64,000 nucleotides of DNA from Nonomuraea polychroma (GTDB lineage: Bacteria; Actinomycetota; Actinomycetes; Streptosporangiales; Streptosporangiaceae). Both the position numbers and the translations under genes were made by a program. The stretch spans positions 3,782,001 through 3,846,000 of the forward strand of contig NZ_SAUN01000001.1 in the NCBI RefSeq assembly GCF_004011505.1, given 5' to 3'. Positions 45,969 through 54,602 of the stretch are shown piece by piece; within the stretch, counting starts at the first letter, position 1, and each line of letters begins with the position of its first letter. The notes under the pieces are model-generated. The model was not told where the DNA came from. It did no database searches and saw only the letters and a program-made list of their open reading frames with translations.

Positions 45969-47578
45969 GGGGGTATCACCCTAAGTGTGGAAACGATCAC
46001 TCTGGGTAGATGATCGAAGGTAAAGATCAACCACGCGACATTCGGGGAATGTGGATCATGTCTATCACACGGGGAACCGCTGCTCTGGCCTCTACGCGCG
46101 GGTCGGCTCAGGAGGGCGACCACAGGCTCGGAGTGGCCGCTGCCTCTCATCATGGCGGGCAGAACCCCCCGTCCGAGGCGGTGGAGGTTCCGCTGCGGGA
46201 GTTGCTCGGCGATGAGGTGCTGGACCTGCTGCTGGCCGGCTCGCGGGACGGCAAGGGCGGGCTGCGGCTGACCGGTGAGGGCTCGATGCTCGGACAGTTG
46301 GTCAAGGCGGTGCTGGAGCGCGGGCTGGAGGCCGAGCTGACCGCGCATCTGGGCTATGGCAAGCACGATCAGTCCGGCAACGGCTCGGGCAACTCCCGTA
46401 ACGGGAAGATCGCCAAGACGGTGCAGACCGGGGTCGGCCCGGTCCGCCTGGCGGTGCCCCGTGACCGGGCCGGCACGTTCGAGCCGGTGCTGGTGCCCAA
46501 ACGGGCCGGGCGCGTCTCCGGCGGCCTGGACGACATGATCATCAGCCTGTACGCGCACGGCATGAGCGTGCGCGACATCCAGCACCACCTGCGCCAGATC
46601 TACGAGGTCGAACTGTCGCACGAGGCCATCTCCAACATCACCGACGCCGCCCTGGAAGAGGCCCGCGCCTGGCAGAGCCGGCCGCTGGACCCGATCTACC
46701 CGGTGGTGTTCCTGGACGCGATCGTGGTCAAGGTCAGAGACAACCACGTCGTGCAGGCCAAGTCCGCCTATCTGGCGATCGGCATCGACACCGACGGCGA
46801 CAAGCACGTGCTGGGCATCTGGCTGGCCAAGACCCCGCTCGATGCGGCGGCCGCCGGCGAATCGGCCCGGTTCTGGGCGAGCGTGATGACCGACCTGAAA
46901 AACCGCGGCGTGCGCGACATCGTCATCGCCTGCACCGACGGCCTGCCCGGCTTCGAAGACGCCGTGCACGCGGCATTCCCGCACACCACCCTCCAGCGCT
47001 GCGTCGTGCACCTGATCAGGAACGCCCTGCGGCCGGTGGCCCGCCGCGACCGCACCGCGGTGGCGGCCGAACTGAAGAAGATCTACACCGCGCCCACGGC
47101 CGAGGCCGCCTTCGACGCCCTGGCCGACTTCGCCGCCTCACCCTGGGGCGCGAAGTATCCGCAGGCGGCCAAGGTGTTCGACAACGTCTGGGACACCTTC
47201 ATCCCGTTCTTCGCCTTCAGCCCGGCGGTGCGCAAGCTGCTCTACACCACCAACAGCATTGAAAGCCTGAACTACCAGCTGCGCAAGGTCACCAAGGCCC
47301 GCGGCCACTTCCCCGGCGACGACGCCGTGGTCAAGCTCCTGTGGCTCGCCATCATCAACATCGAGGACAAACGCGCCCGCCAACGGCTCGCCAACCGCGC
47401 CAAAGAGGGCAAGCGCAACGATCAGCCCGCCCGTCTCACCGAGGGGCAGCGCACCTTCGGCTGGCGTGAAGCGCTCAACGAGCTCGAGATCGCCTACCCG
47501 GGAAGGATCAAGTAAACCAGGCAAAGAACACTCTTCATTACTCAGAGTAAGGTTTTACACACTTAAGGTGACAAGCTC
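45969..47578 (+). mobile_element. Third IS256-family element, 1610 bp, without target duplication
   Basis: Left end GGGGGTATCACCCTAAGTGTGG and right end ...CACACTTAAGGTGACAAGCTC are inverted relatives of each other and of the outer element at 15.8 kb. The bases outside (GACCACGC on the left, CCCCTGAT on the right) do not match, so the original duplication is lost. Confidence 0.85.
46058..47515 (+). CDS. IS256-family transposase (third copy)
   Basis: A 485-residue transposase closely similar to the one at 15867-17318 (same catalytic blocks FLDAIVVKVRD, ACTDGLPGF, TTNSIESLNYQLRK). Start ATG 46058 (MSITRGTAALAST) is chosen by alignment to that copy (MSNTRGTSALTT); an upstream ATG at 46010 lies in the element's leader. 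The frame is intact and the element has both ends, so it is likely to be active. Confidence 0.95.
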   Translation: MSITRGTAALASTRGSAQEGDHRLGVAAASHHGGQNPPSEAVEVPLRELLGDEVLDLLLAGSRDGKGGLRLTGEGSMLGQLVKAVLERGLEAELTAHLGYGKHDQSGNGSGNSRNGKIAKTVQTGVGPVRLAVPRDRAGTFEPVLVPKRAGRVSGGLDDMIISLYAHGMSVRDIQHHLRQIYEVELSHEAISNITDAALEEARAWQSRPLDPIYPVVFLDAIVVKVRDNHVVQAKSAYLAIGIDTDGDKHVLGIWLAKTPLDAAAAGESARFWASVMTDLKNRGVRDIVIACTDGLPGFEDAVHAAFPHTTLQRCVVHLIRNALRPVARRDRTAVAAELKKIYTAPTAEAAFDALADFAASPWGAKYPQAAKVFDNVWDTFIPFFAFSPAVRKLLYTTNSIESLNYQLRKVTKARGHFPGDDAVVKLLWLAIINIEDKRARQRLANRAKEGKRNDQPARLTEGQRTFGWREALNELEIAYPGRIK

Positions 47579-47598
47579 CCCCTGATCGCTGCTGAGCC

Positions 47599-47775
47599 TC
47601 AGGTCGCTGGAGAACGGGTAGGTCCCGAGCCCTCGGTGCCCGCAGATGTGTTGCCGTCCCCAGGAACGTGCCTGCGCAGCAGATGAACACCCACGGCGAT
47701 GATCCAGGAAATGCCGGTCAGCAGTGAGAGGTGTTCGAGGAGGCCGCGGGAGCCGGCTGCCAGCGGCCGGACCGA
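47599..47775 (-). pseudogene. C-terminal fragment of a membrane protein
   Basis: The minus strand reads LAAGSRGLLEHLSLLTGISW, IIAVGVHLLRRHVPGDGNTS and ends RSPAT then stop. This is one membrane helix and a tail, resembling the end of a DUF998-type protein. No upstream portion is intact. Confidence 0.35.
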
Positions 47776-48044
47776 TCTCCGATCTGGTCAGGCGCGACTT
47801 CACCGCCGGGGCGCCGAGTTCCGCCTGCTCTTCGGGGGTGGGCTCGCCCGGTGGCCGGGCGGGCTATGACGTGCCGCCGATAAGATCGGTCGCCAGGCCG
47901 ACGAACTCGTCGTTGCCGGGGAGGTTTGAGCACCAGCGCGTGGGGCGGGGGTTCGACGGACCCTCACTCTCCGTGGGCCATGGCTCGTTGACGGTTGTGG
48001 GTACGTTCGGGGAAGATCGCCGTGCTACAGCGGGGCGGGGTCCA

Positions 48045-48299
48045 CTCCGGGATGGTGACAAGGACGCGGCCGCGGCCACCCACGTCGACCCGTTCACGGG
48101 ATTTGGCGATCTCCTCCAGCGGGAAGCGGTCGCCGATGGGCACCTTCAGGGCGCCGACGGCGGCCGCGGCCGCCAGGTCGCAGGCGGCGTGCTGTTTGGC
48201 CTGGAGGGGAAAGTCGTCGCTGCCGAGCAGGCGCACTTTCACGTTGGCGAACAGCAGGGGCCAGAACGGCAGTTCGGGCCGGTCGGCGCAAGCGCCCAA
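48045..48299 (-). pseudogene. C-terminal fragment of a quinone oxidoreductase
   Basis: LPFWPLLFANVKVRLLGSDD, FPLQAKQHAACDLAAAAAVG, ALKVPIGDRFPLEEIAKSRE and VDVGGRGRVLVTIP match the last 80 residues of NADPH:quinone reductases (MDR). The Rossmann domain is missing, and the start abuts the 3' end of the membrane gene at 48309. Confidence 0.75.
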
Positions 48300-48308
48300 G
48301 GTTAAAGA

Positions 48309-49283
48309 TCAAGTTGGCGGAGCGGTGCGGCGGAGCCGTACCACCGCAAAGGCGAGCAGCCCGAGGGCGGCCAGAGCGAAGACCGCGTTGCCGATGAGGT
48401 CCACATTCGCGGGCGCTGGGAAACTCGGCGGCTGAGGGAAGCCGTGCCAGGCGTAGGTGACCAGGCCGGCAGCGCCCAGGGCGAACCTGTGCCAGGGTCC
48501 CCAGCCCATGCGCCGGGACCAGCGCAGGATGAGCAGCGTCATCGTGGCGTAGAGCGCGAGGTAGAAGCCGACCGTGATCCACGCGGGCACGATGGACTGC
48601 AGCTTGCCCGCCATGGTGGGGAGCCAGAACGCCAGCCCGGCCGCGATGGTGATCGCGAAGACGGTCCACGGGCCGGCCGGCGTGGCCGGGAGGAGGGGGC
48701 GGCGGAATCGAACGGACAGGAACGCGGCGATGATCAGGGCGACGGCCGTGATCAGCGTCCAGGTGACCTGAGCGGCCGACAACGGGTAGATGGCCGGACC
48801 TGCCAGGGCGATGGGCACCGCGCCGCCTAACAGGAACAGGACGGCTGACACGGTGAGGCCGACCTTGCCGAGCCAGGGCGTGTCCGGCTGGCGTGAGCCC
48901 GCCTCTACCATCGAGATCGGCACCGCGATGCTCCACACCCCATGGATGGCCAGAACGAACACGGTCCAGTAGGCGCCGATGCCCAGTGCCGGAATGAACC
49001 CATAGTCGAGCAACCGCAGCCCGACATAGTCGGGATTGAACAGCGACCGGGTGAGCAGGCCCTCCTCGATCACGGCATAGGCGAGCCCGAGCAGGGTGAT
49101 CCCCGGCCACCCCAGCTGCCACCGGCGGGCGACCTCACGGATCAGCAGCGCGCCACCGCCATAGAGCGGAATCAGCCCGATGATCATCGGTAGGGCGTTG
49201 ATGGCGATGTTGCCCAGCAGATACTCACCGACCAGCGGCGCGAGAACCAGCAGGCCAAGTGCTGGAAGAAGGCGTTTGAACAC
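48309..49283 (-). CDS. Polytopic membrane protein, CPBP-like, last gene of the P450-ABC operon
   Basis: A 324-residue protein with about eight membrane helices. The segment AYAVIEEGLLTRSLFNPDYV carries the E-E-x-x-x-x-R pattern of CPBP intramembrane proteases, with FVLAIHGVWSIAVPI as a possible second motif. The third motif is not certain, so activity is doubtful. It starts at GTG 49283 and overlaps the DrrB stop. It may be an immunity- or export-linked protein. Confidence 0.7.
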   Translation of the reverse strand: MFKRLLPALGLLVLAPLVGEYLLGNIAINALPMIIGLIPLYGGGALLIREVARRWQLGWPGITLLGLAYAVIEEGLLTRSLFNPDYVGLRLLDYGFIPALGIGAYWTVFVLAIHGVWSIAVPISMVEAGSRQPDTPWLGKVGLTVSAVLFLLGGAVPIALAGPAIYPLSAAQVTWTLITAVALIIAAFLSVRFRRPLLPATPAGPWTVFAITIAAGLAFWLPTMAGKLQSIVPAWITVGFYLALYATMTLLILRWSRRMGWGPWHRFALGAAGLVTYAWHGFPQPPSFPAPANVDLIGNAVFALAALGLLAFAVVRLRRTAPPT

Positions 49284-49291
49284 GTCTACCC

Positions 49292-50050
49292 TCACCGGTT
49301 GTAGAGCCTGCGTGCCGACAGATAACTGACCAGGGCGATGCCCGCACTCCACACAGCCGCCTCCAGGAAGCTGGACCCGGCCGGACGCCCGGCCAGCAGC
49401 GCGCGCAGCGTCTCGATGACAGGGGTGGCCGGCTGGTGCTCGGCGAACCAGCGCAAACCGGCCGGCATCGACTCGGTCGGGACGAAGCCGCTGCCGAGGA
49501 ACGGCAGCAGCATCAGCGGCATCGGCAGGTTGCTGGCCGTGGCCACGTTCTTGGTGACCATGGCGAGCGCGACCGACAGCCAGGTGATCGCGAAGGTGAA
49601 CATGGCCAGCACACCGACCACGCCGAGCCAGTCCAGCACCGAGGCGGACGGGCGGAACCCGATCAGCAACGCCACCACGGTCACCATGGCAATCGCGAGG
49701 AACGTCTGCACCATCGCCCCGAGTACGTGCCCGGTGAGCACCGAGACGCGGGCGATGGCCATGGTCTTGAACCTGGCGATGATGCCCTCGGTCATGTCGG
49801 TCGCCACCGAGATCGCGGTCCCCTGCGCGGCCCCGACGATCGTCGTGATCATGATGCCGGGGGTGAGGTAACCGACGTAGGCGGCGCGGTCGGCGCCGAT
49901 GCCCGCACCGATGGTGCCGCCGAAGACGTAGACGAACAGCAGCAGGAACACCACGGGCACGGACGCGAACGTGAGGATCAGCGTGGGGTAGCGCCAGATG
50001 TGTTTGACCTGGCGCCGCAGCATCGTCGCCGAGTCGGTGATCGCTCTCAT
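49292..50050 (-). CDS. ABC-2 permease, DrrB-like drug exporter subunit
   Basis: A 252-residue permease with six helices (LILTFASVPVVFLLLFVYVF, YVGYLTPGIMITTIVGAAQG, LGAMVQTFLAIAMVTVVALL, VVGVLAMFTFAITWLSVALA, MPLMLLPFLGSGFVPTESMP, EAAVWSAGIALVSYLSARRL). The TDMTEGIIARFKTMAIARVS loop is the coupling region of DrrB-type transporters. Its ATG overlaps the ATPase stop (ATGA). Together they would extrude a hydrophobic drug or lipid-like metabolite. Confidence 0.92.
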   Translation of the reverse strand: MRAITDSATMLRRQVKHIWRYPTLILTFASVPVVFLLLFVYVFGGTIGAGIGADRAAYVGYLTPGIMITTIVGAAQGTAISVATDMTEGIIARFKTMAIARVSVLTGHVLGAMVQTFLAIAMVTVVALLIGFRPSASVLDWLGVVGVLAMFTFAITWLSVALAMVTKNVATASNLPMPLMLLPFLGSGFVPTESMPAGLRWFAEHQPATPVIETLRALLAGRPAGSSFLEAAVWSAGIALVSYLSARRLYNR

Positions 50051-51000
50051 CGGGAGGGCTCCTTGGTCGAGGGCTCCTGCGTCAGGGTGAGGAAGACGTC
50101 GTCCAGGTCGGGGGTGTGCACCGACAGTTCGGCGACGTCGATGGCCTGCGTGTCCAGCCACTCCAGGAGCTTCCTCAGCGTCCTGACTCCGCCGGAGTCG
50201 GGGATCTGGACGGTGAGCGCCGCGTCGTTGCTGGAGGTGGCGCCGACGTGGCCGGCCGCCCTGCGGTACCCGTCGGGGTCGGCGAAGCGCACGACGATGT
50301 GGCCGCCGGGGACCATTCGCTTGAGCTCCTCAGGGGTGCCTTCGGCCACCAGGCGGCCCTGGCTGAGCAGGGCGATGCGGTCGGCGAGTTCGTCGGCCTC
50401 CTCCAGGTATTGGGTGGTCAGGAAGATGGTCACGCCGTCCTGCTGGACGAGGTCCCGGACGATCTGCCACATGGTGCGGCGGCTGCGCGGGTCCAGGCCT
50501 GTGGTCGGTTCGTCGAGGAAGATGAGGCTGGGTGTGCCGACCATGGTCATGGCAAGGTCGAGCCGGCGGCGCATGCCGCCCGAGTAGGTGACCGCGGGCT
50601 TGCGCGCGGCGTCGGTGAGGTCGAAGCGCTCCAGCAGTTCGCGGGCGCGCCTGCGGCCCTTGGCGCGGCCGAGGTGGAGCAGGTCGGCCATGAGTCGCAG
50701 GTTCTCCTCGCCGGTGAGGAAGCTGTCGACCGCGGAGAACTGGCCGGTGACGCCGATCGCGGCACGCACCTTGTCGGGTTCCTTGGCCAGGTCGTGCCCG
50801 GCCACCCAGATCTCGCCCGCGTCGGCCTTGATCAGGGTGGACAGGATCTGCACTGTGGTGGTCTTGCCCGCGCCGTTGGGGCCGAGCAGCGAGAAGACGG
50901 TGCCCTGCGGGATGGTGAGGTCGATGCCGTCCAGGACGCGGTGGGCGCCGTAGGACTTGCGCAGCCCCGTCACCGAGACGAAGGTTCGCATCGCGTTCAC
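50047..51000 (-). CDS. ABC transporter ATPase, DrrA-like
   Basis: A 317-residue ATPase. Walker A is [20 protein letters not shown], the Q-loop is in GVTGQFSAVDSFLTGEENLR, the signature in PAVTYSGGMRRRLDLAMTMV, Walker B in PSLIFLDEPTTGLDPRSRRT and the H-loop region is FLTTQYLEEADELAD, with Gln replacing the usual His. The C-terminal DrrA domain ends with TPDLDDVFLTLTQEPSTKEP. GTG/ATG start at 51000 overlaps the P450 stop. It powers the DrrB-like permease. Confidence 0.94.
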   Translation of the reverse strand: MNAMRTFVSVTGLRKSYGAHRVLDGIDLTIPQGTVFSLLGPNGAGKTTTVQILSTLIKADAGEIWVAGHDLAKEPDKVRAAIGVTGQFSAVDSFLTGEENLRLMADLLHLGRAKGRRRARELLERFDLTDAARKPAVTYSGGMRRRLDLAMTMVGTPSLIFLDEPTTGLDPRSRRTMWQIVRDLVQQDGVTIFLTTQYLEEADELADRIALLSQGRLVAEGTPEELKRMVPGGHIVVRFADPDGYRRAAGHVGATSSNDAALTVQIPDSGGVRTLRKLLEWLDTQAIDVAELSVHTPDLDDVFLTLTQEPSTKEPSR

Positions 51001-52202
51001 CTCCGATCCCAGGTGACGGGCAGGCTGTGCAGGCCGTAGACCTGCGAGGGGTCGGTGCGCAGCGACAGCTCTTCAGCCGGTACGGCGAGCCGCAGCGTCG
51101 GGAAGCGGATGAGCAGCGCGGGAAACGCGACGCGCATCTCGATGCGGGCAAGCTGCTGACCGAGGCACTGATGGACGCCGTGGCCGAAGGCCAGATGCCC
51201 GGCGGCCGAGCGGCGCAGATCGAGCACGTCGGGGTCGGAGAACCTGGCCGGGTCCCTGTTGGCGGCGTTGATCGCGATGACGACCGTGTCGCCCGCCTTG
51301 AGCTGCCTGCCGCCGAGCTCCACGTCCTCCAGCACGCCGCGCATACCGGTGGCGGCGACGGACAGGTAACGCAGCAGCTCCTCCACGGCGCCGACGGCTA
51401 GGTCGGGGTCGCCGCGCAGGGCGGTGAGCTGGGCCGGGTTGCGCAGCAGGGCGAAGGTGCCGAGTGCGAGCATGTTGGCGGTGGTGTCGAGCCCGGCGCC
51501 GAGCAGGAACGCGGCCACGCCGCCGAGTTCCTCGTCGGTCAGGTCGCCGCCGGTGGCCAGGTCGCTGAGCAGGTCGTCGGTCGGCTTGGCCCGCTTGGCG
51601 AGCGCCAGCTCCCGCAGGTAGGTGCCGAGCTCGGCGAAGGCGGCGTACTGCGCCTCAGCGGTCCCGGCGTCCGGCAGGGCCCGGGTGGAGCTGTGGAACT
51701 GGTCGCGGTCCTCGTACGGCACGCCGAGCAGCTCACAGATCATCAGCGCTGGAACCGGCTGCGTGAAGACCTCGACGAGGTCGGCGGGCGGCCCTTGTCG
51801 CTCCATCGCGTCGAGCCGCTCACGGGTGATCTCGGTGACCCGCTCGGTGAGCAGGTTCATCCTGCGGACGGTGAACTTGCCCGCCAGCAGCTTGCGGAAG
51901 CGGGTGTGCTGGGGTGCGTCCATGCCGGTCAGGTCGCCGACGGGGGCGGGCGGCAGGTGCCCGCCCGCCAGGGGGTGGTAGTGGGTTTCGTAGCGGGAGC
52001 TGAAGCGCGGGTCGGCGAGGATCTGGCGGACCAGGTCGTATGCGGTGATCATCCAGACGCCGGGGGCGCCCTCGGGCGCGGCCACGCGGGCGATTGGCTG
52101 CTCTGCGCGCAGGGCGGTGAGCGAAGGGGCGGGATCGAAGGGACAGGCGGGTGAGCGGTCGAAGGACGGAGTGACCGGCTCGTCGCGATAGAACGTGTTC
52201 AT
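50997..52202 (-). CDS. Cytochrome P450 monooxygenase
   Basis: A 401-residue bacterial class I P450. The I-helix is AAFLLGAGLDTTANMLALGT (A-G-x-D-T-T oxygen-activation motif), the E-x-x-R is in VEELLRYLSVAATG, and the haem-binding loop is LAFGHGVHQCLGQQLARIEM with the axial Cys. The sequence is CYP105/107-like, families that hydroxylate macrolides and other natural products or xenobiotics. No ferredoxin gene lies nearby. It is first in a four-gene coupled operon with a drug exporter, which suggests detoxification or tailoring followed by export. Confidence 0.94.
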   Translation of the reverse strand: MNTFYRDEPVTPSFDRSPACPFDPAPSLTALRAEQPIARVAAPEGAPGVWMITAYDLVRQILADPRFSSRYETHYHPLAGGHLPPAPVGDLTGMDAPQHTRFRKLLAGKFTVRRMNLLTERVTEITRERLDAMERQGPPADLVEVFTQPVPALMICELLGVPYEDRDQFHSSTRALPDAGTAEAQYAAFAELGTYLRELALAKRAKPTDDLLSDLATGGDLTDEELGGVAAFLLGAGLDTTANMLALGTFALLRNPAQLTALRGDPDLAVGAVEELLRYLSVAATGMRGVLEDVELGGRQLKAGDTVVIAINAANRDPARFSDPDVLDLRRSAAGHLAFGHGVHQCLGQQLARIEMRVAFPALLIRFPTLRLAVPAEELSLRTDPSQVYGLHSLPVTWDRR

Positions 52203-52209
52203 CACAATT

Positions 52210-52241
52210 GAAAGCTACGTTGCTTTCAGAAATTCTGTCAA
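52210..52241 (-). promoter_or_regulatory. Promoter/operator of the P450 operon
   Basis: GAAAGC (52210-52215) and GCTTTC (52222-52227) are inverted around TACGTT. A TTGACA at 52241-52236 (minus) is 17 bp from a -10-position hexamer overlapping the palindrome. The start codon is at 52202, so the leader is extremely short. Confidence 0.6.
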
Positions 52242-52277
52242 TCAATCAATACACATAAGTACAGGTCAAAGCCGATA

Positions 52278-52323
52278 AATTGATGCGTTGACGCTGAAGC
52301 TAAATGCAATGAAACGTTGCATT
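52278..52323 (+). promoter_or_regulatory. Promoter/operator of the divergent regulator
   Basis: TTGACG (52278-52283), 17 bp, TAAATG (52301-52306) resembles a vegetative promoter. AATGCAA (52303-52309) and TTGCATT (52317-52323) form a perfect inverted repeat over the -10. Both this and the opposite palindrome contain ACGTTGC, which suggests a common regulator. Confidence 0.65.
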
Positions 52324-52351
52324 GTGTGGCGCCGAACGCAATAGTGGTGTC

Positions 52352-53035
52352 ATGCCAGAAGGAAGGTTGACCCTGCAGGACCGCCAGCGCATCGCGACCG
52401 GCCTCGCCGAAGGCCGCTCCTACGCCGAGATCGCCAGGCGGCTGGACCGGCCGACCTCGACGATCAGCCGTGAGGTCGGCCGCAACGGCGGCCCCGGCGA
52501 CTACCGCCCCGAGCGGGCGCACCAGGCGGCAGCGCGGCGGGCGCGGCGCGGCACCCCGGCACGTTCGCCCGAGGCCGAACCTCAGGATCGCAAGGTATTC
52601 GAGGTGGAAGAGGGAGCCGTCGAGATGGCGGTCGGGATGGGCCTGCCGAAAATGGTGGCGCGCGTGCTCATCGGCCTGTGGCTGAGCGAGGACGGCAGGC
52701 TCACTGCGGCCGAGCTTTCGCGCGGGCTGAAAGTCAGTCCCGCCTCGATCTCCATGGCGGTGGGCTATCTGACCCAGCAGGGGCTGATCAGGCGCGAACG
52801 TGATCCGCAGCGGCGGCGCGACATCTACGTGGTCGACGACGACGCCTGGTACCACTCGACGGTGATCAGCGCGCGGCAGACGCTCGCGGCGGCTGAGATC
52901 GCGAAGGCGGCGGGGCAGACGCTCGGGCTCGACACGCCCGTGGGACGCCGCCTGGCCAGGGGCGGTGCGTTCCTGGAGCGGATCAGCCTGGACGCTCTGG
53001 CGTCGGCCGAACGCTGGCGCGACCTCCCGCCGTGA
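52352..53035 (+). CDS. Two-domain regulator: IS30-type HTH fused to GbsR/MarR winged helix
   Basis: A 227-residue protein. Residues 1-50 are an HTH_38/IS30-type helix-turn-helix (LTLQDRQRIATGLAEGRSYA, EIARRLDRPTSTISREVGRN). Residues about 85-180 are a GbsR/MarR-like domain (MGLPKMVARVLIGLWLSEDG, RLTAAELSRGLKVSPASISM, GLIRRERDPQRRRDIYVVDD). A helical tail follows. It is divergent from the P450-DrrAB operon and likely represses it, relieved by the exported compound. The effector is unknown. Confidence 0.88.
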   Translation: MPEGRLTLQDRQRIATGLAEGRSYAEIARRLDRPTSTISREVGRNGGPGDYRPERAHQAAARRARRGTPARSPEAEPQDRKVFEVEEGAVEMAVGMGLPKMVARVLIGLWLSEDGRLTAAELSRGLKVSPASISMAVGYLTQQGLIRRERDPQRRRDIYVVDDDAWYHSTVISARQTLAAAEIAKAAGQTLGLDTPVGRRLARGGAFLERISLDALASAERWRDLPP

Positions 53036-53164
53036 TCAGATCGCTGGGATTGTGCCCCGGATTTCACGTGCTGTGGTCAAATCGCCCCCTCAACGCCCAC
53101 GAGGCCCTGTTCGACCCCGTAACGAAACTCCCGCACCCAGCGCCGCGCTTATCTCGGGTCCGTC

Positions 53165-53245
53165 TGAACCGTCGGGCAAGTAAGGCAAGTGGCCTTCTGT
53201 GAACTTGCCTGACGGATTATCTGGGGTTGTCAGGCAAGTAGGTCA
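53165..53245. repeat. att-like inverted repeat, site C, with accessory repeats
   Basis: ACTTGCCTGAC (53203-53213) and GTCAGGCAAGT (53229-53239) are perfect inverted arms around GGATTATCTGGGGTT, matching site B's geometry and core. GGGCAAGTAAGGCAAGTGGCC (53174 onward) resembles the arm-type repeat at 40771. The integrase remnant begins about 110 bp downstream. Confidence 0.7.
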
Positions 53246-53351
53246 CGTCAGGGGACGTGAAGTGATCTTGGGTGACTCTTGGTAGTCAGACATGTGTGGC
53301 ATGTAGCGTGATCGCGTCTTGCCTCACGAGTGACTTCGGGGGTCTTCCGGC

Positions 53352-53579
53352 ATGTCAGCCATGTCAGGTGGACTGCCTCGGTTCTACCGGCCTGAGCGGG
53401 CAGTGGCCGCCGATGAGTCGGTGTCGTGGGTGGTGGTCGATGAGGACCTGGAGCTGCAGGTCGAGGCGTGCGCGTACCTGGCAGGGCTGCGGGGGCGGGC
53501 CGGGGTTCAACACCTTCTTGCGGCTGTCTCGCTCAAGCCGCCGTCGCGTCCCCGAAACGGGTCGGGCATCAGGGCCTAG
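53352..53579 (+). pseudogene. N-terminal remnant of a tyrosine integrase
   Basis: The frame opens MSAMSGGLPRFYRPERAVAA and continues VSWVVVDEDLELQVEACAYL and AGLRGRAG, like the SAM-like N-terminal domain of phage-type integrases. A neighbouring frame reads GFNTFLRL, so a frameshift is likely. The catalytic domain is absent and the IS5 element begins at 53579. Confidence 0.55.
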
Positions 53580-54602
53580 GCCGTGTTTCAAAAGGGTCTT
53601 TGAGGGCTTGCGGCGTGGCGGTCATCGATAAACGACGAGGTCTCCGGTAGTTGGTTCAACGACCAAGAAGAGCCAAGTACCGGAGACCTCGTGGCCAGCG
53701 TAGCGGTGACGAGGCGGCATGACCTGACCGATGGGCAGTGGGCAGCGCTGGAGCCGCTGTTACCCGCCGCCTCGGGCCGCGGTCGTCCGCCGAAGTGGAG
53801 CAGGCGGCAGTTGATCGACGGGATCCGGTGGCGGATCCGGACCGGCGCGCCGTGGCGGGACGTCCCCGAGGTGTACGCGCCCTGGTCAACGGTGTACGGC
53901 CGGTTCCGCCGCTGGCAGCGTGATGGCACCTGGGCCAAGATCCTGGCCGCGATGCAGGCGCACGCGGACGCCGCCGGAAAGATCGGCTGGACGGTGAGCG
54001 TGGACTCCACCATCAGCCGCGCCCATCAGCACGCCGCCGGGGCACGCCGGGACAGTCACCTGCAGAAGGAACCGCCTGGCGGGGTGCAGAGCGAACCGGA
54101 CGATCATGCGCTGGGCCGCTCACGCGGTGGGCTGACCACCAAGACGCACCTGGCCTGCGAGCAGGGCCGCAAACCCCTGGCCCTGCTGGTGACGGCCGGT
54201 CAGCGCGGTGACAGCCCGCAGTTCATCCCCGTGCTGAGCAAGATCCGGGTCGCTCGTCTTGGCGGCGGCCGGCCCCGGACCCGCCCCGATCGAGTCCTGG
54301 CCGACAAGGCCTACACCAGCAAGGCCAACCGCGGCCATCTGCGCCGGCGTGGGATCAAGGCGTGCATCCCGAGTAAGGCCGACCAGGACGCCAGCCGGCG
54401 CGCCAAGGGTTCCAGGGGCGGGCGACCTCCTGCCTTCGATCCCGCTCTTTACCGTCAGCGGCACGCTGTGGAATGCGGCATTAACCAGCTCAAACGCAAC
54501 CGCGCCATGGCCACCCGGTACGACAAGCTCGCTGTCCGTTTCGAGGCCACACTCACCATCGCCGCGATCAACGAGTGGCTCAATGCCTTATGAAACACGG
54601 CC
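53579..54602 (+). mobile_element. IS5-family element, 1024 bp, inserted at TA
   Basis: The ends GGCCGTGTTTCA (left) and TGAAACACGGCC (right) are perfect inverted repeats. TA flanks both sides (53577-53578 and 54603-54604) as a 2-bp duplication. It lies between an integrase remnant and the 3' end of hxlR. Confidence 0.85.
53691..54593 (+). CDS. IS5-family transposase
   Basis: A 300-residue single-frame DDE transposase. An N-terminal DUF4096-type domain ([40 protein letters not shown]) precedes the catalytic core: [18 protein letters not shown] (Asp), [17 protein letters not shown] (Asp) and [20 protein letters not shown] (Glu, Y-R-like region). GTG 53691 is the start; no ATG fits. The frame appears intact. 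It ends just 9 bp before the right end of the element. Confidence 0.95.
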   Translation: MASVAVTRRHDLTDGQWAALEPLLPAASGRGRPPKWSRRQLIDGIRWRIRTGAPWRDVPEVYAPWSTVYGRFRRWQRDGTWAKILAAMQAHADAAGKIGWTVSVDSTISRAHQHAAGARRDSHLQKEPPGGVQSEPDDHALGRSRGGLTTKTHLACEQGRKPLALLVTAGQRGDSPQFIPVLSKIRVARLGGGRPRTRPDRVLADKAYTSKANRGHLRRRGIKACIPSKADQDASRRAKGSRGGRPPAFDPALYRQRHAVECGINQLKRNRAMATRYDKLAVRFEATLTIAAINEWLNAL

